Shown one piece after another: positions 50,071 through 57,581 of a stretch of 64,000 bases of DNA. Position 1 is the first letter of the stretch. Each line of letters starts with the position of its first letter. The notes below the pieces were generated by a model. That model saw only the letters and a program-made list of their open reading frames with translations, was not told the origin of the DNA and did no database searches. The position numbers were made by a program, and so were the translations under genes. The DNA comes from Murimonas intestini. Its GTDB lineage: Bacteria > Bacillota > Clostridia > Lachnospirales > Lachnospiraceae. The DNA is taken from the NCBI RefSeq assembly GCF_024622195.1, contig NZ_JANKBI010000024.1, positions 1 through 64,000 on the forward strand, given 5' to 3'.

Positions 50071-52110
50071 TCAGACCCATATCTCCCAGGACAGGCCGTC
50101 TATGTGTCCGCCTGCCACGCTGACATCAGGGTAATCCCATGTTATACTGACCGGCTCTCTGTCCGACAGATAAGTGTACTCACCGCTTCTTCCTGCAAGT
50201 ATCAGGTGAAGCTTCCAGTCTGCAGCCTCCCGGTGCTTAACAGGCTCTCCCAGCTTCTTACCCTGCTCTGTCTGCAGTGCGATTCCCTGATGCTCTCTCA
50301 CGAAGACTCCTGGTCCGCCGCCGGTTGTCATCACACTTCTGCCTCCCTCTGTGCGTTCCTTCGTAAAGAAATTGTACCAGCCGCCTTCCGGCAGATACAC
50401 CTGCCTCTGTGTACTGTCCTCCTCCATCAGAGGTGCAACCAGCAGCCCGTCTCCAAAACAATACTCATCCTCATTAGCGGCAGCCTCTCTGTCCTGGGGC
50501 CAGCCATATACCAGCGGCCTCATAAATGGCATATTCTCTCTCACACATTTGCGCGCGCTGCTGCAGATATAAGGCAGAAGGTTTATCCTCAGCCAGTGCC
50601 AATATCTCATTTCCTCTATAAAACCTGGGCAGCCGTATGCTTCGGCCATATTCCAGGGACTTCTCTCATTATTTCCGCTGCCTCCGGCCATCAGCTCACG
50701 GAACTGGCCTCCATCCGGCTCCGAGTGCCACTGCATCACAGGACAGAAGCAGGCCATCTGAGTAGCCCTTCTGTACAGATCCAGACTGGGAAGGGGTCCC
50801 GCAAATCCTCCTATATCGAAGCCCCAGAAAATTATACCACTCACTGAAGCAGACAATCCGGCATGAAGAGTACTTACAAATTCCTCATTATCAGACTGAT
50901 GATCCCCCGCCCAGTGCATGGGTACAGTATGCATCCCAGTATACCCTGCCCTTGAAAACAGCACACGGCCTGAACCAATGAATTCTGTATACGCCCTCAG
51001 ATAATCGGCGGCATATCTGTTTATACCTTCTCTGCCCGCAGAACCATCGGCAAACACTACATCATCCCTGTAGATAAACTCTCCTCCGTCCGTCTTGAAT
51101 CCGTCCACCCCCATATCCAACAGGTACTGCCTTTTTCCAAACCAGAAGCTTCTTGTCCTGGGATTCGTAAAGTCGGGGACCCATGACCCGGCGAACCAGT
51201 GTCCTTCTGGTATCTCATAGGGGGTATTATCCGGATTCATCACACAGAGGCGGTTCTCCAGCGCTTCCTGCCTGTCCTTCTCATTCTGCACGCTCACTTC
51301 TTCATCCCCGCCCTGCTTTTTATAGACAGGTATCTGCCACAGGACAAGATGGAGCCCTTTCTCATGAAGCTTCCTGATCATTTCCGCAGGATCTCTGAAA
51401 CGGCTGCTTTTGCTGAAATCAAGGTCAGAGACTGCCAGCCTCTCTTTGTCTCCTCCGGTACAACTGGCTCCGTTAAACAGGTAGAATGTGGCCTCATCGC
51501 TCCATGCCTCCATGACAAGTACAGAGGCTGGAAACACAAACTTCTCCAGATTCTCCATCTGCATGTATACGTCTGCCTCTGAATTCCAGTGATTTGCGGA
51601 TATCCAGGGACCGAAGGCATAGTCAGGCGGAAGGACTGCCCTGCCGCAAAGCTCCATGTATTCCGATATGACAGACGCTGGCGTGCCTGTAAAAATTACT
51701 ATTTCTGTGCCAGCGGGCAGTACACAGCGTATCTTCTCCTTAAACTCAAACTCTGTCACACAGCTTGTATCTGCGTAGAATCCAAATCCTGTGTCAGTAA
51801 AGAAAAACGGCATGGGACAATATGTCTTTTCTCCCTGGTAGCAAAATTTCTCTTCGACCTTTATCACCAGATTCTTACCCTTCTGATTTAGTCCGTTAAA
51901 CCTTTCTCCCAGTCCGTAGACCCCTTCATATGGAAGGCTGATCTCCAAATGGATCTGTTCCCCCTCCTGATTCCACGAAACTGCTGCTGTCTCTTTGCCC
52001 GGAAGTTCTGTAAGAAATCTGTCCGTGCTGCACTCCATCCTCTGATCAGCGCTGCTGCCTGTATTGTGACCACTGTAATCTGGCGTTTGACATAATTTAA
52101 TTCTTTTCAC
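50071..52110 (-). CDS. GH31-family glycoside hydrolase, cytoplasmic
   Basis: 679 residues from a GTG with AGGAG upstream, no signal peptide. GH31 features: YGLGERFNGLNQKG in the N-terminal domain, the nucleophile Asp in MGVDGFKTDGGEF, FSRAGYTGMHTVPMHWAGDHQSDNEEF, and FWGFDIGGFAG in the acid/base region. The KTDGGEF form differs from the WNDMNEP form of the other GH31 in this window and belongs to a separate branch whose members include alpha-xylosidases and other specialised enzymes. It follows lacI by 28 bp, so the two are probably one transcript with the repressor. Confidence 0.85.
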   Translation of the reverse strand: MKRIKLCQTPDYSGHNTGSSADQRMECSTDRFLTELPGKETAAVSWNQEGEQIHLEISLPYEGVYGLGERFNGLNQKGKNLVIKVEEKFCYQGEKTYCPMPFFFTDTGFGFYADTSCVTEFEFKEKIRCVLPAGTEIVIFTGTPASVISEYMELCGRAVLPPDYAFGPWISANHWNSEADVYMQMENLEKFVFPASVLVMEAWSDEATFYLFNGASCTGGDKERLAVSDLDFSKSSRFRDPAEMIRKLHEKGLHLVLWQIPVYKKQGGDEEVSVQNEKDRQEALENRLCVMNPDNTPYEIPEGHWFAGSWVPDFTNPRTRSFWFGKRQYLLDMGVDGFKTDGGEFIYRDDVVFADGSAGREGINRYAADYLRAYTEFIGSGRVLFSRAGYTGMHTVPMHWAGDHQSDNEEFVSTLHAGLSASVSGIIFWGFDIGGFAGPLPSLDLYRRATQMACFCPVMQWHSEPDGGQFRELMAGGSGNNERSPWNMAEAYGCPGFIEEMRYWHWLRINLLPYICSSARKCVRENMPFMRPLVYGWPQDREAAANEDEYCFGDGLLVAPLMEEDSTQRQVYLPEGGWYNFFTKERTEGGRSVMTTGGGPGVFVREHQGIALQTEQGKKLGEPVKHREAADWKLHLILAGRSGEYTYLSDREPVSITWDYPDVSVAGGHIDGLSWEIWV

Positions 52111-52138
52111 TTTCTTTTTCTCCTCATCCGTCCTGATG

Positions 52139-53158
52139 TTATATCTGCTTTATGCTGCCTCTCTCCACCACCATAACAGGCAGTATTTCTTCCTGCTTCT
52201 CCATATCAGGGTTGTCCATGTTCTCTACAAGAAGTTCCACAGCCCTCTCCCCTTTCAGCGCTATATTCTGCCCCACTGTTGTCAGACCGGGGATGATAAA
52301 CTGAGACATTTCCAGGTTATCAAACCCCATTACTGACATGTCTTCGGGCACATTTATTCCTGCTTCGTAAAATCCCTTTATGGCGCCAATGGCCTGGATA
52401 TCTGCTGCCGCTATAACTGCTGTTATGCCCTGATGTTTTTCCGCTATGAGGCGCGCCAGCTCCTCTCCGCTTTTATAATCAACCTCGCCTTCATATATGT
52501 ACTCTTCACAAAAAGCTATCCCGGCCTCTTCCAGAGCTTTTTTATAACCCAGGAACCTTTTCTTCATAACCCCGTTTTCCTTAAGCATTCCTGAGAGGAA
52601 GGCAATTTTCCTGTGGCCGCAGCCAATCACATGCTTTGTTGCCTCATAACTCCCCATCGTATCGTCTATCCTGATATTGTGAAAGAATTTATCCTTGCAG
52701 TAGCTGTCCACCAGTACTACAGGGATGTCGATTTTCTTAAACTGCTCGTAAAGCTCATCAGGATACATTCCAATAGCTATGATGCCGTCCAGATTCCTCT
52801 CCTTTGCCAGCCTCATATAATTGGCATCCACATCCATCCCTGATATGATCAGCTGATATCCGTTCAGACGCGCCTGATACTCTATGCTGCTCAATATCTC
52901 ACCGTAGAAGGGATTGTGGAACATCAGCTCTGAGCCAGGCTCTGTCTGGGGGATCACCACCCCTATTAATTTCGTATCCCTGGCAGCCAGTCCTCTGGCA
53001 TTCATGTCCGGAATATAATCCAGCTCCTCCACCGCCTTATAGATCCTCTCCTTTGTTTCCTCTGATATATATTTTTTTTTGCCGTTGAGCACATAAGACA
53101 CTGTTGCCACAGATACCCCAGCCCGTTCAGCCACATTCTTTAAAGTAGGTCTTGCCAT
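52139..53158 (-). CDS. LacI-family transcriptional repressor
   Basis: 339 residues. The N-terminal HTH and hinge are MARPTLKNVAERAGVSVATVSYVLNGKKKYISEETKERI, and a periplasmic-binding-protein-like effector domain follows (IGVVIPQTEPGSELMFHNPFYGEILSSIEYQARLNGY, VVLVDSY, VMGFDNLEMSQFIIPGLTTVGQN). It probably binds a sugar released from the imported glucoside and represses its own operon and perhaps the importer. Two TTAATCG-type operators lie in its promoter. Confidence 0.93.
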   Translation of the reverse strand: MARPTLKNVAERAGVSVATVSYVLNGKKKYISEETKERIYKAVEELDYIPDMNARGLAARDTKLIGVVIPQTEPGSELMFHNPFYGEILSSIEYQARLNGYQLIISGMDVDANYMRLAKERNLDGIIAIGMYPDELYEQFKKIDIPVVLVDSYCKDKFFHNIRIDDTMGSYEATKHVIGCGHRKIAFLSGMLKENGVMKKRFLGYKKALEEAGIAFCEEYIYEGEVDYKSGEELARLIAEKHQGITAVIAAADIQAIGAIKGFYEAGINVPEDMSVMGFDNLEMSQFIIPGLTTVGQNIALKGERAVELLVENMDNPDMEKQEEILPVMVVERGSIKQI

Positions 53159-53173
53159 ATGACACCTCCGCCC

Positions 53174-53203
53174 GGTTAATCGAATAACCGCTTAATCGTT
53201 TAA
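53174..53203. promoter_or_regulatory. Two LacI-type operators
   Basis: GGTTAATCGAATAACC (53174-53189) and TTAATCGTTTAA (53192-53203) both fit the LacI-family palindrome with a central CG, centres about 15 bp apart. They lie between the -10 box and the lacI start, a classic place for autorepression. Confidence 0.65.
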
Positions 53204-53207
53204 CCTA

Positions 53208-53236
53208 TTTATAGCACAAATTATTTTCCTTGTCTA
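53208..53236 (-). promoter_or_regulatory. Promoter of lacI and the GH31 gene
   Basis: TAGACA (complement of 53231-53236), a 17-base spacer and TATAAA (complement of 53208-53213). Both operators lie just downstream. Confidence 0.6.
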
Positions 53237-53331
53237 TATCTTCCTTTTAACTTAATATTTTTTGGCATTTTGCATTAATATGGATAACAGAAACTGTATA
53301 AAAGAGCAGTATTTTATGCATTTTATCCAAC

Positions 53332-53372
53332 AAAAAGGTGGAATGCACTATATCTGTGCATTCCACCTTTTT
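53332..53372. terminator. Perfect bidirectional terminator
   Basis: Arms 53332-53348 and 53356-53372 are exact 17-base complements that include the outer AAAAA and TTTTT. It ends the DUF2087 gene on the minus strand. Confidence 0.85.
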
Positions 53373-53408
53373 CAGCTTCTGTCTTTTTTGATGTCTTTAC
53401 TGATAATA

Positions 53409-54176
53409 CTATTCCTTGACCCTGTACACGCTGCAGTCGGCAGCCCTGTCCATAAATCCATATTCTATAAGAGCCCTCCTGATACCCGGATAGTCCTCTT
53501 CATAGATCCTCTTCAGCACCCTGTTCACCTCTGCCTCTGTGTACTCCACATCCCTTTTAAAATTCTTCATTATCTCTCTCAGAAGTATGATCTTCTTCTT
53601 CTCTCTTGCAGGGAACTGCTTCAGCCCGCCATTCTCATCCATATAAGTTTTCACAGTCTTAATGCGTTCCTGTTCGGTGATCCCATACCTCTCATCTATC
53701 ATTGTAGCTGAAGAATGTATCTCTTCAATTACTCCCTTATCACTGATATCGATCCTGCTCCTGGTCTTTTTCTCCAGGGCCTCCGTCAGAGCCAGAAACA
53801 TCCTGGCCTGTTTTTCCTTCTCCCTCAGTTTAAATCTGTGGTTTCTGACCGTAGACTGGGCTATCCCCACAGCAGAAGCTATCTCTTTATCATTTTTGCC
53901 GCCTGACATCAGCTGCATGATCTGTCTCTGGACTTCCGACAGTCCGGTCAGCCCCAGCTCCTGCCCCAGGATGTAGTCTGCCATGTTCCCGTGCTCAGCG
54001 CTCACATGCTTTCTGACCGCGCCGCAGGCGTCATATAATAATTCATTTTCAGGATATATCCTTCCTCTTTCAAAGGTTCTGCCGCATACGATACACTCAT
54101 ACCCATCCTCACTCTCAGTGTACCCTTTTACAATATCATCGATTGAATGGTTCCATATCTCTTTCTTACTGTTCAT
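53409..54176 (-). CDS. LuxR-like regulator with DUF2087 domain
   Basis: 255 residues, AAGGGGG before the ATG. The N-terminus has one CxxC (YECIVCGRTFERG), a possible half zinc ribbon. About residues 85-125 form a LuxR-type helix-turn-helix (LSEVQRQIMQLMSGGKNDKEIASAVGIAQSTVRNHRFKLREK). The C-terminal 80 residues match DUF2087 (GGLKQFPAREKKKIILLREIMKNF, EVNRVLKRIYEEDYPGIRRALIEYGFMDR). This combination is common in Clostridia and its signal is not known. It is a single gene with its own promoter and terminator. Confidence 0.85.
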   Translation of the reverse strand: MNSKKEIWNHSIDDIVKGYTESEDGYECIVCGRTFERGRIYPENELLYDACGAVRKHVSAEHGNMADYILGQELGLTGLSEVQRQIMQLMSGGKNDKEIASAVGIAQSTVRNHRFKLREKEKQARMFLALTEALEKKTRSRIDISDKGVIEEIHSSATMIDERYGITEQERIKTVKTYMDENGGLKQFPAREKKKIILLREIMKNFKRDVEYTEAEVNRVLKRIYEEDYPGIRRALIEYGFMDRAADCSVYRVKE

Positions 54177-54202
54177 CTAAATACCCCCTTAATCTACCCC
54201 TC

Positions 54203-54231
54203 ATAATACAGCATAATTATATTTTTGTCTA
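54203..54231 (-). promoter_or_regulatory. Promoter of the DUF2087 regulator
   Basis: TAGACA (complement of 54226-54231), 17 bases, TATTAT (complement of 54203-54208), 27 bases before the start codon. Confidence 0.55.
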
Positions 54232-54358
54232 TATATTTTTAAACATTTTATAATTATGTTGTCAAAACCAATCTCTAACATCAGTTAGTTAAGAATCATA
54301 CCATTGTTGGCTTCCAGTTGCTTTCTGCAAAAAACGTTACCGCTCACTGTTCCGCGAG

Positions 54359-54422
54359 GTGTTTTCATGCAAAAGCATGAAAACACCCGTATTTCTGTGC
54401 CTTTCGGTTGCAGAAATACGGG
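54359..54422. terminator. Two adjacent hairpins after the fucosidase operon
   Basis: Stem 54359-54370/54375-54386 (12 perfect pairs, loop AAAA) and stem 54386-54397/54411-54422 (12 perfect pairs) touch each other. On the minus strand a TTTTTT (complement of 54329-54334) comes about 25 bases later. They lie about 50-110 bp beyond the fucosidase stop and probably end the large operon, though they could also be part of a repeat element. Confidence 0.5.
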
Positions 54423-54469
54423 TTTATGATACACTATATAAACGCTATTGTGTGTCCCGGTAATGTATT

Positions 54470-55876
54470 TTAGGACTGTCCGCCTTCAATGCGTACCACA
54501 TATGCATGCATACAAGGTTTCTCATCCGGCAGGCTGATGATCAATACTTCCTCCTCCTGCACCCAGGAGACAGGGCTGCTGCTGCCCACAAGTGAAAGCC
54601 TGGAGTTCTCATCCAGGGCAAGTTTCCCCGGGCCTTTTCTTCCAAGTGTGCGGATACGCAGGGTATTATCCTCCGGCCAGCCCATGGCAATCCCATAGAC
54701 TACTCCGTCTTTCTGAGTGAAACGGAAGTCCCGGCTTGTGAGGATATCGCTTTGAACATCAGCCGGCCCTTCGGCAGCGACTCTAAATGGACGTGTCTCA
54801 TAGATGGCTTCCCCATTCACTGACAGCCAATCCCCGATTTCATACAGCACTTTTACAGCTTCGGGATGAAATGAGCCATCGGCATATGGCCCTGCATTCA
54901 GGAGCAGACATCCATTTTTAGCTACGATATCGCAGAGCTGGTGTATGATCGTAGCAGCGGATTTATACTTTGGTTCCTGTACCATACACCAGGTGTTACT
55001 ATCTTCCAGATGATCGTCTGACTGCCAGGGAAAAGGCTTTTGCTCTGAAAATCGCCCGCACTCAATATCAAATACACCAATCCCCTTCGGAAAATCTTCC
55101 TTCTTATAGGTGATGATCCCGTCCTTATGTCCTGTCTTATTATAGTAATAATCTGCAATTAAAAAACGGCTTTCCTCATCAATGATACATGTACGGCTGT
55201 CAAAATATATGGCATCCGGCTGGTATTTATCAATGACCTCAAATACTTTTTCACGCCACATTTTACAGAACTTTTCATCAGGATACCTGTACGGGATATA
55301 GCGGTTCGTCTCAAGCGGGAGAGCCGGGCCATAAAATTTTTCATTTGCCGGATCATAGACATCCGCCTCACTGTCAGTAGACATGAACCAGCCCCATAGC
55401 CACTGGTGGTGGAAGGTAGAAATAAACTTGATCCCGCGTTTCCTGAAGGCTTCTGCGCATTCTCCCGTAATATCCCTGTGGGGTCCGTAATTCACACTGT
55501 TGACAGGATTGACCCGGCTGTCCCACATGGAAAAATTATCACAATGTTCTGTCACCGGCCCTGCATAGCGTGCCCCGGAACGCACAACAAGGTCCGCCCA
55601 GGCGTCGGCGTCAAACTTACCTCCGTCCATCATGTCATAAAAATCTTTATACCCAAAATCATGAAGTGTGCCAAATGTTTTCTCATGATAGATATTTTGC
55701 TTCAGGCCCCGTGTGTACATTTTTCTGGAATACCATTCATTCTGATAAGCCGGAACGCTGTACGGGCCCCAGTGGAAAAAGAGGCCGAACTTGGCATCAC
55801 GGAACCATTTGGGAGCTTCCTGCATAACCCTGCTCCACTCCGGTGTTATAGTTTTGTTTTCTGTATTCTCACTCAT
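54470..55876 (-). CDS. GH29 alpha-L-fucosidase, cytoplasmic
   Basis: 468 residues with no signal peptide. GH29 motifs: WFRDAKFGLFFHWGPYSVPAYQNEWYSRKMY, the conserved HHQWLWGW region, the nucleophile Asp in PDAIYFDSRT, and NGCLLLNAGPYADGSFHPEAVKVLYEIGDWLSVNGEAIYETRPF. The C-terminal part is a beta domain (VYGIAMGWPEDNTLRIRTLG). It should remove L-fucose from imported glycans. It overlaps the binding-protein gene by eight bases and is the last gene of an operon that also encodes a second fucosidase. Confidence 0.92.
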   Translation of the reverse strand: MSENTENKTITPEWSRVMQEAPKWFRDAKFGLFFHWGPYSVPAYQNEWYSRKMYTRGLKQNIYHEKTFGTLHDFGYKDFYDMMDGGKFDADAWADLVVRSGARYAGPVTEHCDNFSMWDSRVNPVNSVNYGPHRDITGECAEAFRKRGIKFISTFHHQWLWGWFMSTDSEADVYDPANEKFYGPALPLETNRYIPYRYPDEKFCKMWREKVFEVIDKYQPDAIYFDSRTCIIDEESRFLIADYYYNKTGHKDGIITYKKEDFPKGIGVFDIECGRFSEQKPFPWQSDDHLEDSNTWCMVQEPKYKSAATIIHQLCDIVAKNGCLLLNAGPYADGSFHPEAVKVLYEIGDWLSVNGEAIYETRPFRVAAEGPADVQSDILTSRDFRFTQKDGVVYGIAMGWPEDNTLRIRTLGRKGPGKLALDENSRLSLVGSSSPVSWVQEEEVLIISLPDEKPCMHAYVVRIEGGQS

Positions 55877-57566
55877 ACTCTTCCACCAACCTCAGGGCCT
55901 TCTCCCACTCTCTGGTATAATACTCAGTCACCTGGTCAATTCCCAGTTCTTCCGCCTGGTCTGTCATCTCATCCCACATCCTTTCGAATTCAGCTTCTTC
56001 TTTTGCATACACCATTTTCCAGGAGTATTTTTTAACAACTTCGCCAATATCATTTATAATAAGCTCTAACTCATGATCTGCCGTTGGAACCATGTTAATA
56101 GCCTGGGTCGATTCTGCCACCATATGATTCTTATACAGGTATTCTGCCAGAGTATCACACCCCAGCATTTCCATTACCTCCTGCTTCATCAGGGAGGGAT
56201 CTCGTTCCAGGGTGGAGGGCCAGTACCTGTAGCTCAGAGAATAACCATCCTCCATAACTGTCGCCGCTTCCATACCCAGGGTTCCTAAAAACTCAACCCC
56301 GTCTTTAAATGCTCCCCCTCCAATGCTCTCCGGCATCAAAGGTTTATCCGAATCATCTACCAACTCCCAGTTTATGATTTCAGGCTCTTTTTTTTCATTA
56401 TAGTCCCATGTTATTCCCTGGGGGCCGTTTGTCAGATATTGCTGTACAGCCGGATCATACAGCCAGTTCAGAAATTCCAGAGCAGCATCTATGTCTTTAC
56501 AGTTTTTTGATATGGAAAAATACCACTGCCTTCCGATAGTCTGCTCAGGCGCCTTAAACAGTTTCATATCCTTCGCTGCCACACTGGCCATACCGTCAGC
56601 CCCATCAGGATTGTTTTGATTTTCTGAATTATAACTTCCATACAGCCAGGAGAACCATGAAAACATAACCTGCCCTGAACTAAACTTATCCTCCACATCC
56701 TGGTATTTCTGTGACATGGAATCGGGATCGAGAAGCCCTCTCTGATTTGCCTCAAAATAAAACCTCAGCGCTCTTTTATAAAAACTGTCCTCTGCCAGAA
56801 GAGACTTTGTCTCCCTGGTAATCATGCTCGTCTCCATAAGAGGGGAAACAAAATTTGAATCGATCCCATACATGTAGGAGAGTGTAGATATTTCAAGCGC
56901 TGATACAATATCCCATTCATTAAACAGTGAAAATCCATATACCTTTTCACCTTTTTCTGTAACCGGCTTGATAGCAGTCATCTGTTCTGCCACGTCCAGA
57001 TAGTCCTCAAGCGTATTGATTTCCGGCATGCCAGCCTGCTTATATGCATCCCACTGCAGAAGAGGCACCCAGTTAAACGAATGAAAATCAGCAGGTCCGA
57101 TAGCCACCGGCATAATAAATAAATGCCCCGTGCCGCCGCTTGTATGGTCCCTGGAATATCTGACTGCGTCTGCATAAGCCTCATTCTGGAATATATTGGG
57201 CAGCCTGTCCTCATATTCGTCTAATGGCAGCAGCATATCTGCATCCATCACCAGCTGTGCATAGTCTGTTCCCTTCAGCCCCATGATATCCGGCAGCTGC
57301 CCGGCAATGAGATAATGTGAAAGCGTAGTTCCTGACTTTACTCCTGTGGGAAAAAAATTTAGCTTTATCTGCAGGTCATCGTACAGCTTTTTTGCTCCCC
57401 AGCCCTGCCAGATTCCCTCCTTTGTCTCCTCTGTCCTCATCACAAGTATGCTCAGCGCTGCCTCTTCATTTCCGGCAGTACTGCTGTCTTCTTCTGCAGT
57501 TTTCCCTGAACACGCACCCAGCAGGAGCACCATGCAGCATACCGCTGCAATAATTCCTTTCTTCAT
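55869..57566 (-). CDS. Extracellular solute-binding lipoprotein
   Basis: 565 residues. The lipobox MVLLLGACSGK puts Cys at about 19. The mature protein is a large family 1 binding protein of the LplA size class (NFFPTGVKSGTTLSHYLIAGQLPDIMGLKGTDY, ALEFLNWLYDPAVQQYLTNGPQGITWDY). The permeases it serves are not in the window and may lie upstream of base 64000 on this operon. It stands between the 906-residue protein and the fucosidase. Confidence 0.9.
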   Translation of the reverse strand: MKKGIIAAVCCMVLLLGACSGKTAEEDSSTAGNEEAALSILVMRTEETKEGIWQGWGAKKLYDDLQIKLNFFPTGVKSGTTLSHYLIAGQLPDIMGLKGTDYAQLVMDADMLLPLDEYEDRLPNIFQNEAYADAVRYSRDHTSGGTGHLFIMPVAIGPADFHSFNWVPLLQWDAYKQAGMPEINTLEDYLDVAEQMTAIKPVTEKGEKVYGFSLFNEWDIVSALEISTLSYMYGIDSNFVSPLMETSMITRETKSLLAEDSFYKRALRFYFEANQRGLLDPDSMSQKYQDVEDKFSSGQVMFSWFSWLYGSYNSENQNNPDGADGMASVAAKDMKLFKAPEQTIGRQWYFSISKNCKDIDAALEFLNWLYDPAVQQYLTNGPQGITWDYNEKKEPEIINWELVDDSDKPLMPESIGGGAFKDGVEFLGTLGMEAATVMEDGYSLSYRYWPSTLERDPSLMKQEVMEMLGCDTLAEYLYKNHMVAESTQAINMVPTADHELELIINDIGEVVKKYSWKMVYAKEEAEFERMWDEMTDQAEELGIDQVTEYYTREWEKALRLVEEYE

Positions 57567-57581
57567 TCCGATACCTCCAGG

